A stretch of 5,989 nt of DNA from Verrucomicrobiota bacterium (GTDB lineage Bacteria > Verrucomicrobiota > Verrucomicrobiia > Opitutales > Seribacteraceae), in contig JAURNO010000274.1 in the NCBI GenBank assembly GCA_030830145.1, forward strand, positions 1 to 5,989, in the 5' to 3' direction. Shown in pieces: positions 5,900 to 5,989 of this stretch. Numbering within the stretch: the first letter of the stretch is position 1; each line of letters starts with the position of its first letter. The position numbers and the translations under genes are program-made. The notes beneath the pieces were generated by a model. It did no database searches, was not told where the DNA came from, and was given only the letters and a program-made list of their open reading frames with translations.

Positions 5900-5989
5900 A
5901 TGGCTAGTGAAGAAACAAAGGGCTTGCGAAAGAAAAACGGTCGCAAGAGAGCCCGCAGGCGCAAGGAGCTTGAAGACGACGAATCTCCC
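5900..5989 (+). CDS. N-terminus of an unidentified gene after phoH, possibly a PgpH/YqfF-type HD-domain membrane protein
   Basis: An ATG at 5900 opens 30 codons that run without a stop to the window edge, in the same orientation as phoH and 44 bp after it. No other in-frame ATG lies between it and the phoH stop. The visible peptide starts MASEETKGLRKKNGRK, continues as a dense Lys/Arg block (about residues 7-22), then turns acidic (ELEDDE). A basic cytoplasmic head of this kind would suit a protein whose first membrane segment follows. In many bacteria the gene after phoH encodes a 7TM receptor/HD-domain phosphohydrolase that degrades cyclic di-AMP, itself followed by ybeY. The call therefore rests on position and charge only; no diagnostic domain is in view. 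That it is a real gene start is fairly likely; the function is a guess. Confidence 0.5.
   Translation, partial: MASEETKGLRKKNGRKRARRRKELEDDESP

Noticed and set aside
1..5989. CRISPR arrays, tRNA or rRNA genes, insertion sequences, attachment sites or a defence island
   Set aside because: I saw no repeat-spacer pattern, no tRNA-like cloverleaf, no transposase and no integrase. The SNF2 gene alone, beside glgA and phoH, is not evidence of a defence system.

Overview
The window looks like an ordinary chromosomal stretch of a Gram-negative bacterium, most likely from the Verrucomicrobiota (Opitutae-like) or a close PVC relative. Three things point there, all by inference from gene content: a PEP-CTERM sorting tail, a PhoH gene followed by a Lys/Arg-rich reading frame where an HD-domain (PgpH/YqfF-type) gene is often found, and start codons without Shine-Dalgarno sequences. 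No 16S or other direct lineage marker is present.

Layout. At the left edge (2-496, +) is the 3' part of an exported PEP-CTERM protein whose signal peptide lies outside the window. A short convergent gap (497-574) with two hairpins separates it from a minus-strand pair. That pair is transcribed right to left: glgA, glycogen synthase (4647 down to 3160), then an SNF2-family helicase-like ATPase (3079 down to 575). They are separated by 80 bp with no visible terminator, so they are probably co-transcribed. From the glgA start to 4898 is a divergent intergenic region with a candidate glgA promoter overlapped by a small dyad. On the plus strand follow phoH (4899-5855) and, 44 bp later, the first 30 codons of another gene (5900 to the edge).

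How the genes relate. GlgA extends glycogen chains from ADP-glucose. The SNF2 protein is a double-stranded-DNA translocase of unknown client and has no evident biochemical link to glycogen. PhoH and its downstream neighbour probably belong to the widespread phoH / HD-phosphohydrolase / ybeY cluster linked to RNA and cyclic-di-nucleotide metabolism, but the supporting genes are outside the window. The PEP-CTERM protein belongs to a separate export and surface system.

Nothing here convincingly forms a new system. The points worth a second look are: an Arg in place of the usual ADP-glucose-binding Lys in GlgA; an 8-C homopolymer inside glgA; an apparently zinc-less SWIM-like N-terminus on the helicase; a PEP-CTERM tail that extends past its basic cluster through a perfect palindrome; and the lack of Shine-Dalgarno sites.
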